A stretch of 64,000 bases of DNA, taken from positions 124,001-188,000 of the forward strand of contig JAJIRX010000221.1 in assembly GCA_023853785.1 (NCBI GenBank), in the 5' to 3' direction. The notes beneath the pieces were generated by a model, which saw only the letters and a program-made list of their open reading frames with translations, was not told the DNA's origin and searched no databases. Source of the DNA: Psilocybe azurescens. Taxonomy: Eukaryota > Basidiomycota > Agaricomycetes > Agaricales > Agrocybaceae. Both the position numbers and the translations under genes were made by a program. Of this stretch, positions 47,877-59,523 are shown one piece after another; positions within the stretch are counted from its first letter, which is position 1; every line of letters starts with the position of its first letter.

Positions 47877-49144
47877 TTATGTCGATGAAGGTTGTTCAAC
47901 CCTTCCGTCCACAAAGACAACAGGGCCTTTGGGAAAATCTCCAATGACCTGTTTCACGTCTTCATCGAGATGAGGTTCATCTTCATACCTCCATTCTAAT
48001 TCACCTCCATAAACGGCTGGAAGGTCACGGGAGTGCACAAGTTCACAGAGGGCTGACCCTGGATCTCTTCCCAGGACATGTATCTTCTTTCTTGTGCCTT
48101 CGTCGAACCAACCCTTATCCAGTTCGATGAGGCGGATATTTCTGGGAGAATTTAACGGTGAAACTTACCTTTATCCAGTTCCAGATGGTCGGGAAGAAAG
48201 ATGGAGAGTTTACGATGGCGATGTGATGTAGAGTTTCGGGGTAGTTGGAGGTGGAAAGACGGGATGCTTCTTGCAAATGCGTTCGTAGCCGCCACATTGA
48301 ACCGAAGGAGGCGTTGTCTAAATCAATGATGGTGGTCGTGGAGGAGACGGGGATCGGTGCGGTTGCGCGTGGTAGATGCGAGCAGAGTGGGAATGTAAAT
48401 CGGGTCATGAATTCATAGAGGATGATGCTAAGGGGAGAGATAGTAAGATTAGAAGAGAGATGTAATGGGGGATAAGGACTTGCATTCTATGGTATCTGGT
48501 TTCCGCTGAAATCGCATCTAGTTTTTGTTGCACAGGCTCTAACGACGCTAGTCGATACACATATAGCGGAAGACCCAGCTATTCGGTAGTTGGATACATA
48601 AGTTTAAACGACGTGGAGAATTGAGGGAATACGCACCTTATCCCGTCGCCCTGTCCAACGTGGATAGAAGCGTCGAGAGAGGTCAAGATCCTCCGGGCTT
48701 ATTTCATGATATAGCTTGGTAACATTATGTTTCTTTCTCCAGTTCTCCATATCTGCGAATTGTTTCTGCGCAGCAACAGGATTAAAGTTTCTTGCCCGGA
48801 GAAACCGTCTGCATTGATTTTCCAATTAGAAAAGATGTATTCAGTTTCAGTTTCTTCAGTTTCTTGACATTCATTCGAATGAAATGCAATTGTCTAGGGG
48901 GTTGGACAAGTATGGGGTCACGAATTGGTACTCACAGCAATGTAGCGTCATCGTGGGACGCCTTCACGACATCGGACCCCTCAACTGCAGGTGTATAGAG
49001 ATTAGCTTTCGTTAAAATGTCCTTGAATGTTGCTAATGCCTGCTCCTGGGTTGGATTAAGGTTTCCGAGGTGGCCACTCAACTGATGTGCCAAACTCGAA
49101 TCGCTAGGAGACGCAGAGCTAGGAGCACTGCTTGAATCGTCCAT
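47877..49144 (-). CDS. Sec14-like CRAL-TRIO lipid-transfer protein
   Basis: The start at 49144 reads MDDSSSAPSSASPSDSSL, followed by the CRAL-TRIO N-terminal helix bundle (LLRFLRARNFNPVAAQKQFA, MENWRKKHNVTKLYHEISPE). The lipid-binding domain follows: GLPLYVYRLASLEP, RYHRIIILYEFMTRFTFPLC, TTTIIDLDNASFGSMWRLR, YPETLHHIAIVNSPSFFPTI, NWIKGWFDEGTRKKIHVLG and LPAVYGGE. The family-typical order and the APAVY/FGG-like end support a phosphatidylinositol/phosphatidylcholine transfer role at the Golgi or plasma membrane. About five introns. Stop at 47877-47879. No frame anomaly was needed. Confidence 0.9.
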
Positions 49145-49219
49145 TTCTATAACAGTAGTAGAGAAGAGGTGCAGTCAAGTGAAAGATGGATCTAATTCCG
49201 AGTGAAAGTTAAATATGTA

Positions 49220-49822
49220 TTAGGCAAGGATCATAAAGAAAGCCATATTGCGCAGTTGGTGGGAAGGCATCGACTCTGCTGAGTCATGCTCATTATCCAA
49301 CCTCCCATGTCTACCAGAGTTAGTCCTCGCATAATAGGGGTCGCCGAGTGTATGTGTTCCAGTTGTTTGGTATCTAAAAGCGCCTATAGTCTGGTATTCC
49401 AAAAGCTTCCAGTCGTGGGGGAATTCATCGTAACCCACAAATTGTCAAACATTATGTGGCTGTGTTTGAAATTTTGTCTCCTATTCGTAGATTTCTTGCA
49501 TTAACTTACTGTAGATCGAAGACGACAGAGTTGCATACTGGTGCGATTTCGACAGTAACGTCTTTCCGATTTCAATTTCGAAGCGCCGGGCGGTCGGGTC
49601 GAACTTGTCTAAGAAATCCTTCAGGTTAATAAGATTAGTTGCGTCTTGAATTGCGACATGAAATGTGTATATGTAATACTTTAGAAGAACTACATTAAAG
49701 GATCCAGAAAACATTAACCCTCTCGAATTTCTATTAGCTACGCTCTTCACCGTAATCTGTTGGCAAGAATACGTCAATAATGGGTGACCATGAGGTGCAA
49801 CAGATTTATAATCCCAATGCCC
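49220..49822 (-). CDS. Unrecognised spliced gene or gene fragment
   Basis: Minus-strand exons read WDYKSVAPHGHPLLTYSCQQ, ITVKSVANRNSR, then after a GT-AG intron DATNLINLKDFLDKFDPTAR and RFEIEIGKTLLSKSHQYATL with SSSIYS. After a GTAAGT intron comes a last exon, YDEFPHDWKLLEYQTIGAFR, TTGTHTLGDPYYARTNSG, ending FFMILA and a stop at 49220. Donors and acceptors keep the frame, so this is very likely a real or recently real gene. No start codon fits: an in-frame TAA precedes the first exon, so the 5' part is missing or lies upstream. No family recognised. Confidence 0.45.
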
Positions 49823-50355
49823 ATAGGATTATTTTATTTTATTTTTCGTTGGGAAATCTGCACGAGGATCGGTTGCGAGTGAAGTAGACACGCGGTAAGG
49901 AATATCTCATTGGTTGGTGCGTAGACGCCACATCTTTCGCATCTGATTCTAAATTTGAACTATGCAGCACTGTCCGATTTATAAGTGATCGTCCGCAGTT
50001 ACGCAACAAATCGGCTCCCGATGTATACTTTGCGCCGCAAGATTTCCTAATATTTTGAATAGTGTTAGTCAATGGCCACTTGATATTAAGGTTTCAGGTG
50101 CGCGCTGCCTTCATTTATTAGTCAAACTGCTTTGGGGCCTCTCCATTGCATGGCGTCCCTGGTTTCTTATCTTTGGGATATAAAGAACGGAAATTGTACC
50201 TCAGTCATCCCTCAGAAGTCTTCTTATTCCCTTCGTGTGAGCTTTGCACAAGTTTCTACTTACCGCTTGGATTGACTTAATAACCGTTCTAATCATAGTT
50301 CCATCTTAAGTTGTGCTTAGGTTGCATAATTTATTAACCCCCAACAATACGCTCA
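49823..50355. other. Promoter region of F-box gene
   Basis: No gene recognised. GGATATAAAG at about 50176-50185 is a candidate TATA element about 175 bp before the F-box start. Confidence 0.4.
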
Positions 50356-51533
50356 ATGACTTTGCTTACTACACCTTTCGAACGAGCGGATCCTCTGATT
50401 TTGCCCCAGGAGATATCAAACGAAATTATTGACTATCTTCAGCTTGACACGGCGTCGCTGAAGCATTGTAGTCTCGTCTGTCGGTCATGGCTGTTCGCCA
50501 GTCGAATTCATCTGTTTCGGGAGCTGGTTTTTACTCCCCAGAACGCCTTCGTGCTTCCAGCATTAATAACAGCACTTCCTTGCTCGACCATACCGCCTTA
50601 CGTCAGGCAAGTCGAATTTCAAGGCGTTGGGCATCTTTTTGGGTCTGACTATGCCAACTCACAACTTCTTTGTCATTTTTCATCCACCATCACCCATTTG
50701 CATTTACGCGACATCACCTTCGACGACTTTCACTGTGTCCTTGACGTCATTTGCGCGTTTCCATATCTTCAGAGTCTTGTACTCGACCACGTATATTGGG
50801 GGAAATCAGGAGACACGCGAGGTGGGATATGCAGAATGCTTCCTTTGTCCGTCGTGCATTTGCATTTGAAACACATCAATCTGCAACAATTTACGTCGTG
50901 GTTGTTGTTACATCAAAAAGTGCCGACGGTATCCCGCATCGAAATTGGACCACTCGAGGAGAGAGACGTTCTATCTGCTGGAAAATACTTGTCTCTTATT
51001 GGCCCAACGATAAAGCATCTGTCCTTCTCCTTCGGTACCTGCGAGAACGGGCACATCTGCCTGTTCGAGCTCTTTCCAGAACTGAAGTCTCAAGAAACAC
51101 TGGAGCCCGACTTATCTGAGACGACCACACCTGCCTTGCAGTACAAGAAATGCTTCGGACTTTCTGCTTGTATCCACTTATCGACCTTCACCAGTCTCCA
51201 ATATCTTCGTATAGACGGATTTCTGGATATAACATCCCCTCATAGTAGTACAGCAACTTTCTGGGCCCCTCGTTTAGTCGCTTCCATCAAGTCGTACGAC
51301 CTCAGTCACATCGTGCTAGGGCTCAACCTCTCTAGAGCTGGCGACTTAGACATGTATAATGTCAACTGGAACTATTTCGATTTCGTTTTTCCGACGACAT
51401 GTACTCCCGCCTGCGTAAATTGGAATTTGAAGTGGAAGGGAGGGCACAACTGGATAGCGTGGCGAGCTTGTTGGCTCTTCGACTTCCTACGGTCTCCAGT
51501 CGTGGTATTCTTCGCTTTTCCAAAGCAGTGTAA
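50356..51533 (+). CDS. F-box protein with leucine-rich body; one frame break near the end
   Basis: Intronless. The F-box is at residues about 15-60 (LPQEISNEIIDYLQLDTASL, LKHCSLVCRSWLFASRIHLF), followed by regularly spaced leucine-rich stretches (ITHLHLRDITFDDFHCVLDV, YLQSLVLDHVYW, VVHLHLKHINLQQF, IKHLSFSFG, SLQYLRIDGF). Substrate-adaptor role in SCF ubiquitin ligases by family. After NYFDFVF, TTTTT at 51386-51390 should be one base longer: the next frame then reads SDDMYSRLRKLEFEVEGRAQ, LDSVASLLALRLPTVSSRGI and LRFSKAV with a stop at 51531-51533, a natural leucine-rich ending. Uncorrected, the frame ends at 51552 with a Trp/Cys-rich tail that looks non-native. Confidence 0.82.
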
Positions 51534-51552
51534 CCTGAATGACTCCAGATAG

Positions 51553-52844
51553 ACATTCTCCGACAGCTCTTAGTCATCTGTTAGTACAGAATGTCTTAAT
51601 AGAATGGTGGTATCTTTTGCTTCATAGAGTTGATCTTGGATCCAAACTCTACTACCCGAAGTGGTACCTGTATAAGATTCGCGACCGTAAAGAAGTACAG
51701 TTTATTACAACATCCGAGTCCCGACCAACGAGTTCTTTGATTTCGAATCTTGTGCAAGTTCAAGAACTTGATGAGAACTTATATGCGGCTGAAATAGTCC
51801 AGGACAAGCTTTAATTAATGGCTAAAGTATCAGTGCATGCCATGAACTACTTCGAGTTTACCCGATAATAAGTCAAGATGGCCAATATAACAGCAACTCA
51901 CAATAATTTTCGCTAAAAGTTGACCAAATATGGAAGTTATTTCTTAATCAGGCCATTGTATATCACTATTGTTGGATTATTGTGTTTACGATTGTATTTG
52001 CCATAAACTGAGTGAGACAAGAGCAAAAAACTACAACTTCTTTAGGTTTCAATTGAGACTAAAGTAGCTCATATGCATGACTGAAACGACTACATACTAA
52101 TCAATTACACAGTGCTCACCCTTCCATTTCTTGTTCACTTTACTATGGTCACTCCTATTGCTCACTCCTACTTTATCCTGGTGTGTACACCAATGCTTGT
52201 CAATTTAATGCAAAATTATGGCCCTACTAGTTTCCTGTAGACACCTGGGGCCACAGAATGTGTGCTAGACAGCCTGCAAAAATGCCTGGGTATGGGCCAT
52301 TGAGTGGGTTTACTGTATCATATCATATGGTACAGTGTAGGCTGCCCTCATAGAAGGAGAACATCCACTGGTTCGGAGAAACCACTGAACCCGTATGAAA
52401 TGCTACATTGTAACTGTACTTTGTATCATATTATATGTTACAATGGTAGTTATAGTTAGATATCTAGCTGAAAAAGCATCTGATAGCTCAAAAGACGTGA
52501 ACACTATCTGAAATAGAGAATATGTAGCACCAATATCGACGACTGAAGCAATCAAATGAATTTTGAATGAATCATCTGAACCATACGGACGGGCAAATCA
52601 AGGGACCGTGGGTGCAAGTACAATGGCCAATAACTATTTAATACACAGCCGCGCTTTGTCACACTCTGTGACTTGATAACTTTCCCTTGATGGTCACGTG
52701 CTTAATAATGGTATGACGCGTCGCTTGTTTCCAGAAAACTCTACCAAGACTCTACCACAACTTTTCAACGATTATTACGATTGGACTCCCTCCCTTGATC
52801 TATCTCATAGACCGTGTTTTGATATACTTGAATTTTATATAGTA
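51553..52844. other. Intergenic, no gene recognised
   Basis: About 1.3 kb of AT-rich sequence. A + strand frame 51539-51814 overlaps the F-box 3' end and lacks motifs. Direct near-repeats of TATCATAT...GTTACA/GGTACA occur around 52318-52445, consistent with a small decayed element. Otherwise nothing. Confidence 0.4.
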
Positions 52845-55272
52845 ATGTCTGCCCCAGTTAAACTGTATGTCTATGATCTCAGCAGAGGAATGGCTCGTCA
52901 ACTTTCTCGCCAGCTAACTGGGAGACAAATAGATGGAATATGGTATGTGATACGCCTTGCTATTGAATGACAATTGAATTAGTCATGTGCAGGCATACTT
53001 CAGTGGTTGTCTTCGGGAAAGAGATATTCTATGGCCAGGGAATTGATATAACATCGCCCGGCCGCTCACACGTAAGTGTTTTGGAACTTTTACGTCAAGG
53101 TTGCGCTTATACTTCTGTAATTTAATTTACAGCATGGGCAACCTCTGACTGTGGTAGATATGGGAGAGACCTCTTTAGATGAAGAAACGTTTAACGAGTA
53201 TTTGGATGAGATGCGGCAACATTACACAGCCGACAAGGTACGACATTTGGATCAAATCTAGAGACTCGAGAAAAATGTGCTGATGACTAACGGCTCTGCT
53301 CAGTACCATCTTCTAGGTACTCGTGCCCTTTTATTTTGAATGTGATAACAGCTGCTTATTTCCCCTTCCACGCAGAGTTCAATTGCAATTCATTTAGTGA
53401 CGACTGCATTGGCTTTTTAACTGGTCAAAGCATACCGTCGTACATCAAAGGTTGACCTTCTTCCAATTCAGTTTGTTTCCCACTGATAATAACATATTGG
53501 TAGATCTACCTACTGACTTCTTATCAACGCCATTTGGTGCAGCGCTTCGTCCCACTATCGATGCCATGTACCGACGTCCTACCCCTGGCCCTATACCAAC
53601 CCCCGCCAGTGCTGTATCTGCATCTCCAGACCCTCAACTCGCCTCTTCCATTTTGCAAGCGGTTGCATCTCATGCCCAAGGAAATGGGTATGCTCAAGCG
53701 GGCACCAGAGCCACAGAATCGCTTGCATCGCCAATTCATATAGTCACCAATCCTGCCTCCTTCAACGGGTTTCTGAAAAGCCACAAAGCATCCGTCGCAT
53801 TCTTTACCAGTCAGACCTGCCCCCCATGCAGGGTGATCGAACCTGTCTTTGAGCGTCTTGCTGAAGAGAAGGGGCTTCACGATAGCAGAAATGGGGCTGC
53901 TTTCGCGAAGATCGATATTGATGTGGGCATGGGCAATGCTCTCGCTTCAGAATGGAACGTTAGAGCTACGCCTACATTTATGTTTTTCTTAGATGGAAAG
54001 AAGGTACGGAGTATTTCTCACTTCTGACTCATGTTTTCAATGTTTCTTCTAGCTTGACGAATTGAGAAAGGCGCAGATGCCAACGAGCTAAGGTCACAAA
54101 TTGATTTGCTACTTTTTCAAGCCTTCCCCGTATGTCAAAACATGATCATATTACCATTTTCAATCATCTGAAATTTTACACTCGCTAGCACATCCACATA
54201 CATCCACATCAATGCCTGCCGTTCAGGCCCTATCCATGAATCCTATCATATTCTCACAGGTTCCATCTATTGACACTGTACTGGCCAAGCTATCTTCATT
54301 CATAGATGAACAACCTACATGGCCCGAATCCTCGAAACAATCGAAGGCAGATGTCAAGGCAGTACTCTCAAGCACTGTTCAGCCATATCTCAAGTCTAGG
54401 TTTCAGCCCCCTACCCCAGCCACCAATCCACTTCCATCAGCAACACCATCCACCCTAACTGCCTGGGGACAAACATCTGCTCTTCTGGCCTCAGCGCTGC
54501 CTGTCGAGTCTCTATTCCCCTTGGTTGATATGTGGAGATTGGCATTCCACGACCCGGCGGTTGGTGCATGGGCAGCTACCCTTACAACTACTACATCAGC
54601 CACCGATCCTATCAGGGTATTCCTCCCCAAAGCCATCAGCACGCAAGATACCGCTTCTAAGGGAGCCCGGAATTACACGCTCACCGTGCTCCGTCTCCTC
54701 TGCAACGCCTTCTCCAATGCAGCTCTTGCGCAGAGTCTGCTGAGGAACAACGAGTCACGGGGAAGATTAGTGATCTTCTCGTCCCAAGCTTGTTACACTC
54801 GGACCCACTTGTGCGCACGGCGTCGGCCAGTCTCGCGTTTGATATCGCTGCTGTGCTACAGAAGGAGAGGGTAGAATCTGTGCGAACTGGGAAAGGCATC
54901 AGGGCAGAGTCTGAAGAATATCTCGCAGATTGGGAGATAGAGATAGTGAGCGCAGTAATCGAGGCTGTGGACAGAGAGAAGGAGAATGAAGAAGTCGGTA
55001 AGTTCTTGTTCACAACTTCTCATTGATCAAGGCAGAGCTCATGTACTGATACTGGGATTATAGTACACCGCCTCACAGCAGCGCTCGCGTTCTACCTGCG
55101 TCTTTCACCTCAGTATGAGAGCCAACTCCAACCTCTCTTGGAGGTTCTGCAGAGCAGACAGCTACTCAAAAGCAAACTTGTCAAAGGAGATGGATGGAAA
55201 ACGGAAGGGGGTATTGGAAAGAAAGATGTTCGAAAGCTCGTGGAGGAGGTAGCTGAGAAACTGTGTGCGTGA
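52845..55272 (+). CDS. PPPDE peptidase, thioredoxin and PUL domain protein
   Basis: The N-terminal PPPDE (DeSI-type) cysteine isopeptidase domain reads [40 protein letters not shown] (His) and [20 protein letters not shown] (catalytic Cys in NCNSFS). A thioredoxin fold follows: [20 protein letters not shown] with CPPC, KIDIDV and [14 protein letters not shown] (cis-Pro). A C-terminal PUL helical-repeat domain, which binds the Cdc48/p97 tail in Ufd3/PLAA, reads [40 protein letters not shown] and [14 protein letters not shown]. This architecture links deSUMOylating or deubiquitinating activity to Cdc48. About seven introns. Frame corrections of one base are needed at AAA 54067-54069 (LRK to [14 protein letters not shown]) and near 54752-54754 (NNE to [11 protein letters not shown]). 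Stop 55270-55272. Confidence 0.87.
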
Positions 55273-56573
55273 ACACCGAATTGAATGTTGTATAATTGCT
55301 TTTTGTGTTGTAAAAGGCTCATCGCCGGACTTTTTGGCCCAATCTGACTTTGTCAGGTGTATTCTATAATCGTGTTATCCAAGCTTGTTCGTTCAAGGTA
55401 GAGTTTTCTCAGTGCACAACTGGTGGCTGCGACTGGTTTGGGCGTTGATTGGTGATTCGTCATCTCACGCGGTCTGCCTGCTCTATTGTTTCTTCCACGA
55501 GGTCAGAACTGATTTAGCTTTGCATGCATGGAATAAACTTCAGCGAAGGGCTTCAGGCAGCCGCTCTAAGAAATATACAATACAGATTCTGGACACCCAA
55601 GCCCGGGAACCTTCCGATATCCGACCCGGACAGACTCGGACTCGGATGCGCATTTTAGGTCGAAAGCTGGTATCTGGCACTGATATTTGTTTCTCTGTGC
55701 TCTTGGTTCATGCGAATGACCTCTACGGGCATTACAAGAGCAAGAGCAACCAAACTTAACATCCAAAGCTCTAACTCTCTTTCGCTTCCAGTGACGTCGA
55801 ATACGAGCGAATACGCACTCCGTTTCGGGTAATTTTCCGTATCATATCTGGGTTATAAAGGGGGTAAGTAAAATCTTGACTCGACATCACAATAAGGTTT
55901 CTCCGCCATGTCCTTGACAAGCCTTGACATTCCTGTCAATTCGCCCTTCGACGCACGCGCAATTTAACGGCAAAGTACTTGTTCAGTCTTATTCAGCGCG
56001 CGATTGACAGTGTCTGCTTCAAATCCTTTTTGTCATCACGGGTAGAATCATCAAATCGGGAAATGTTTCTTTTTTTCATGTGTGTGAGATAATCTCTGTT
56101 CCTCAGAGATCCAATCAATCCTAGAAGGCATCATCACGACGTTGCCAAAAACCCCAGTAATCAAAAGTATGCCATGGTACGAAGGAGGATTAGAAGGCAT
56201 CGAGAACACAGTGCTTTGTTAGTAATCTATGTTTTATGCATTCCGTCTGACGCTGAATGGCCAGACTGACGTTTGCATCAACGTTGTGATATCTTATCTG
56301 TCTCGTCATCTACAGTTATTCCAAAACTCAAGAATTTCAATAGAATCATTCCCTCCATCCCCCGAGGCCCAGAATCAGCGCATGAATGACCTTTTTTCTA
56401 ATTGTTCACCTTTGGAGCTTCCTCCCCGTCAGTCCGCTCGACTATAACCTCCTCTCCTACCATTTATGTCCAACACAATTAGAACGAGTCATACCCCTCG
56501 CCCGGTCATCCGATTCTATTCAGCTATCTTGTAGGGGATCACTCAAATTGCTTTGACGAGAACCTATAAAATA
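55273..56573. other. Intergenic upstream of pheromone gene
   Basis: No gene recognised; a 124-codon + frame (55385-55759) has no motif. The stretch contains the upstream region of the pheromone gene. Confidence 0.45.
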
Positions 56574-56583
56574 GGAGCCCCTT
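56574..56583 (+). promoter_or_regulatory. TATA box of pheromone precursor gene
   Basis: CTATAAAATA lies about 85 bp before the ATG at 56665, followed by a C/T-rich leader. This is typical of abundantly transcribed small secreted or pheromone genes. Use is inferred. Confidence 0.55.
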
Positions 56584-56664
56584 GCCGCCATTCACCTCAG
56601 GCTCAAACAGCAACCCAGCTCTGGTTCCACCTTGACCTTAGACTCCAACGTCCTATTCATCCTC

Positions 56665-56778
56665 ATGGACGCTTTCAACGCAGTCGATATCACCTCCATC
56701 GAGTCCATCGAGTCCACCATGCCCTCTGACGGTGAGCGTAATGGATCAGGAGGAAACGCTTACTGCGTCATCGCTTAA
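56665..56778 (+). CDS. Farnesylated mating-pheromone precursor (37 aa, CaaX)
   Basis: Intronless ORF starting MDAFNAVDITSIESIES and ending GGNAYCVIA-stop. CVIA is a canonical CaaX box (Cys, two aliphatics, Ala), signalling farnesylation, removal of VIA and carboxyl methylation. An internal ER pair (residues 24-25) is the usual N-terminal processing site in Agaricomycete pheromones, giving a predicted mature peptide of about ten residues rich in Gly/Asn and ending in the modified Cys. The Ser/Ile/Glu-rich pro-region, length and single exon match B mating-type pheromone genes. A TATA box precedes it. No STE3-type seven-TM receptor lies in the window, so it may be at the edge of a B locus or an unlinked pheromone gene. 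It is too short for normal gene-calling thresholds. Confidence 0.85.
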   Translation: MDAFNAVDITSIESIESTMPSDGERNGSGGNAYCVIA

Positions 56779-58687
56779 TGGACTCTACCTTTGAGTGTCA
56801 TTGGTATCCCCCAGGAGCATTACATTACACAAGTACGCTCATGAGACAGGCTCCTATCGCTCCATTATTAACCTCCTTTTTGTAACACAGATAATCATCA
56901 TACAATCGCGCCGCATTTCTGTTTATTTATTTGCATCACCAGCATCAGCATCATCACCATAAAAATCATTATCATTGCCATCTTCATCACCATATGTATA
57001 TCATATAGCATCAACTTCGAGCTTCACATAGGAGGGGAAAGAAGGATTTTGCTTACCTAGGCATTTCTAGGAAGCCACCAAGTAATATAGCTATTTCGTC
57101 TTCATCATTATTGCTGTATTTTTATGTTATATTGAACGAGGGTTGTTCTTTACTGTCGAGGTCTTTGGCGCATAGTTGGATGAAATAATCCTAAAAAGCA
57201 TAGATTTTTATTCAGTATGAAGTTTTTGAACCACTAGAGTCATTTGATATTGGTCCTGAGCAAGGTAACAGGTAAACTTATAGTAGGCAGTTGGATTTGA
57301 CGCTCAGATGAATGTCTAAAATTAGAACAGAGCAATATCTATGGCCGCTTTTAAGGGTCAACTCGGGTCGAGCAGAAACTCCGTGACTAGATTGAGAGTA
57401 GAACTGAGCAAAAGTGATGATTATATTCAAAAATGGGAAAACTACCAACGCATTTTCCAGGCTCTGGAGCAGAAGCAATCCCCTTGGAGTCTTCCAGGGA
57501 TATGCTCACTGCTACTAATGATAAGATCTGAGGGCTCCCACTGCTGCGTCTATGCCCGGATAATTGAACAATGTAGACATAACCATCTCTGACACCACCA
57601 AACAAGCCGGCTGGGGAGACATATACCACACATGACAGATCGTGGTCAATTCAAGACGTCTGTAGGGCTGGGTTCTGATACTTCTCAGAACTTCGAAGCT
57701 GGGCGGATCTAGTGAGATATATAAATGCATATTCTCATAGAGTCAGTGTCATCGACAATTGCAGCAGCTCACTTATCCTCGCCCATATATTGGGCGATCG
57801 CATACAGGATGCGGTATAAGGTGCACAGCTCAGCTCATATTACAGTGGGTATCATCGATGATGACTGTCTACACTTGAACAGCACAAATTAGAGTAAATG
57901 AGGCTGCCCTCTAGTACAAAAAAAATTTCCGGAGCTACTCATTGACTCCGAGGGGGATTCTCTGACCCCTCGTGCTGTTCCATCGACGATGACTCGATAC
58001 CAACATCGCGAGGGGCTCCAGGTTATGATTCGAGTTATGACACGATCTATCTATAAATAACTACCACGCCTATTCCTTATTTGGTACTACATACATTCAA
58101 ACCCCGCTATCGTACTCCGGGAGATGCCGCACAACACCTGTTGGAGCGTCTATTCATGCTGTTACGAGCATTTTGCCCCAAACAGACATAGGAGTAGACA
58201 TGGTAATGTCTTACTTGCGCTCTTTTATACTCGTGAGCGAAATGGAAGTACGCTATTGTATCGGGGTTATTTTCAACTTACCAATCCAAATTTTCTGGAA
58301 GTTTCACGAAGTTGAGAAAATGAAGTGGCTTCGATTATGTGATGCAATTGTACTGTCATTCCGTGCTCCAACTCTCCGGACCAAGCCATTTACGTCTCTT
58401 GTTTGGTTCTCAAATACCCTCGCTACAGCTAGATTTGGATCCGTTTCAATCATCCAGGGATTCCTGACCATAACTCCGTGATGTAATATCTGTGTAATGA
58501 ACTACTCCAGCATGGGTCCCAGTATCATCAATGTAATGAATCCGAAAATTCGTGTTCCTATAAGTATAAGATGCTCGGAATGAATCCTTTCCAATAATCC
58601 ATCTTCTCTGTCTATCTTTCCCTGCCTCTACTCGAACATACCAACGTTCTTCTTGAAACCCCCACCCCCACAGATTCAGTTAACGCA
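56779..58687. other. Intergenic between pheromone and four-TM gene
   Basis: About 1.9 kb. Overlapping minus-strand frames at 57278-57730 (VSPAGLFGGVRDGYVYIVQL in one, LRSIRTQPYRRLELTTICHV in another) look slightly protein-like but no consistent splice model or family emerged. A + frame at 58173-58481 is also motif-free. Short CAT-rich runs occur at 56935-57010. No receptor-like seven-TM sequence was seen. Confidence 0.4.
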
Positions 58688-59523
58688 ATGGTTAAGACAG
58701 CACATGGAGAATCCCGCCACCCAGTGCATACACACCGCGTCATTACTCTAACACTGACGACGCTGCTGAGCATTGCCACCTTGGGTCTTCTGGCACATTT
58801 GACCAATCGGTCGCGCAGCACTGGCAATGTCACCAACTGGGAGGTTCTGGGGCTTGTGACATCGACCCTCACAATTCTCACCTTCCTATTCCTGTGAGAT
58901 TCTCGGATTTCAGGTTGCAAGTTCATTTCTAACCGGCCTTGAATTGCGATATAGGTTGTTGGCTCCACGACTAGTTCATCTCATCACCGAGCTTACACTT
59001 ACTAGTACGTCCTCCATTGCACGACATCTTTTTTGGTTATGTCTTACCATTCCAATCAAAAATAGCGATCTTGTTTATCCTTTGGGTTGTTGAGTCTGCT
59101 CTTGTTATTCACATTGAACGAGCGACTTTTGGCGGTGCCAGGTGTGGTTTATTCAGTCTCTGTAAGCTCCCATTCCGAATTTTATCCTTACTTGGAACTG
59201 ACTTCCTGCGATAGTCAGAGTAGCGAATATATGCTCCGAATTGAGGGCAGTAGAAGCACTGTCTATTATTAACTGGATACTTCGTAAGCCCATGTTCTTG
59301 CCTCTTTTTCTCACTGCGCTCACGTATGATTTATTTAGTTCTTTTCTATATCATCCACTTGTTCATCTACGCTATCCGCTCAAGGTCTCGCGTGGCCGGA
59401 CGTAGCACCTGGCACCAAAGAATGAGCGAGAGGGGCCGATACAACGACGGTCCTGTAGCACCAACCAACGGCACAACTGCAACGACTGGAGTGAACAACT
59501 ACCCTGCGACCACACAAGTCTGA
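58688..59523 (+). CDS. Four-TM MARVEL-like membrane protein
   Basis: Four hydrophobic helices separated by introns: VITLTLTTLLSIATLGLLAH (TM1), VLGLVTSTLTILTFLFLLLA (TM2), ILFILWVVESALVIHIERA (TM3, with the W..E.AL pattern) and SIINWILLLFYIIHLFIYAI (TM4). The segment VANICSELRAVEALSIINW is the conserved Cys..E(L/F)RA(V/I)EA.(A/S)(F/I)..W motif of this family in basidiomycetes. A polar cytoplasmic tail ends NYPATTQV. The frame is continuous if the third intron ends at GATAGTCAG before GTAGCG. Function is unknown; relatives are plasma-membrane or vesicle proteins. Spacing and orientation give no operon-like link to the pheromone gene 1.9 kb upstream. Confidence 0.75.

Noticed and set aside
56163..56218. 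Second short pheromone-like ORF (starts MPWYEGG)
   Set aside because: It ends in Cys directly before the stop and lacks a CaaX box and the ER processing site.
58124..59523. Pheromone receptor (STE3) near the pheromone gene
   Set aside because: The only membrane protein there has four helices with the MARVEL-like Cys/E/RA/EA motif; no seven-TM receptor features were found.
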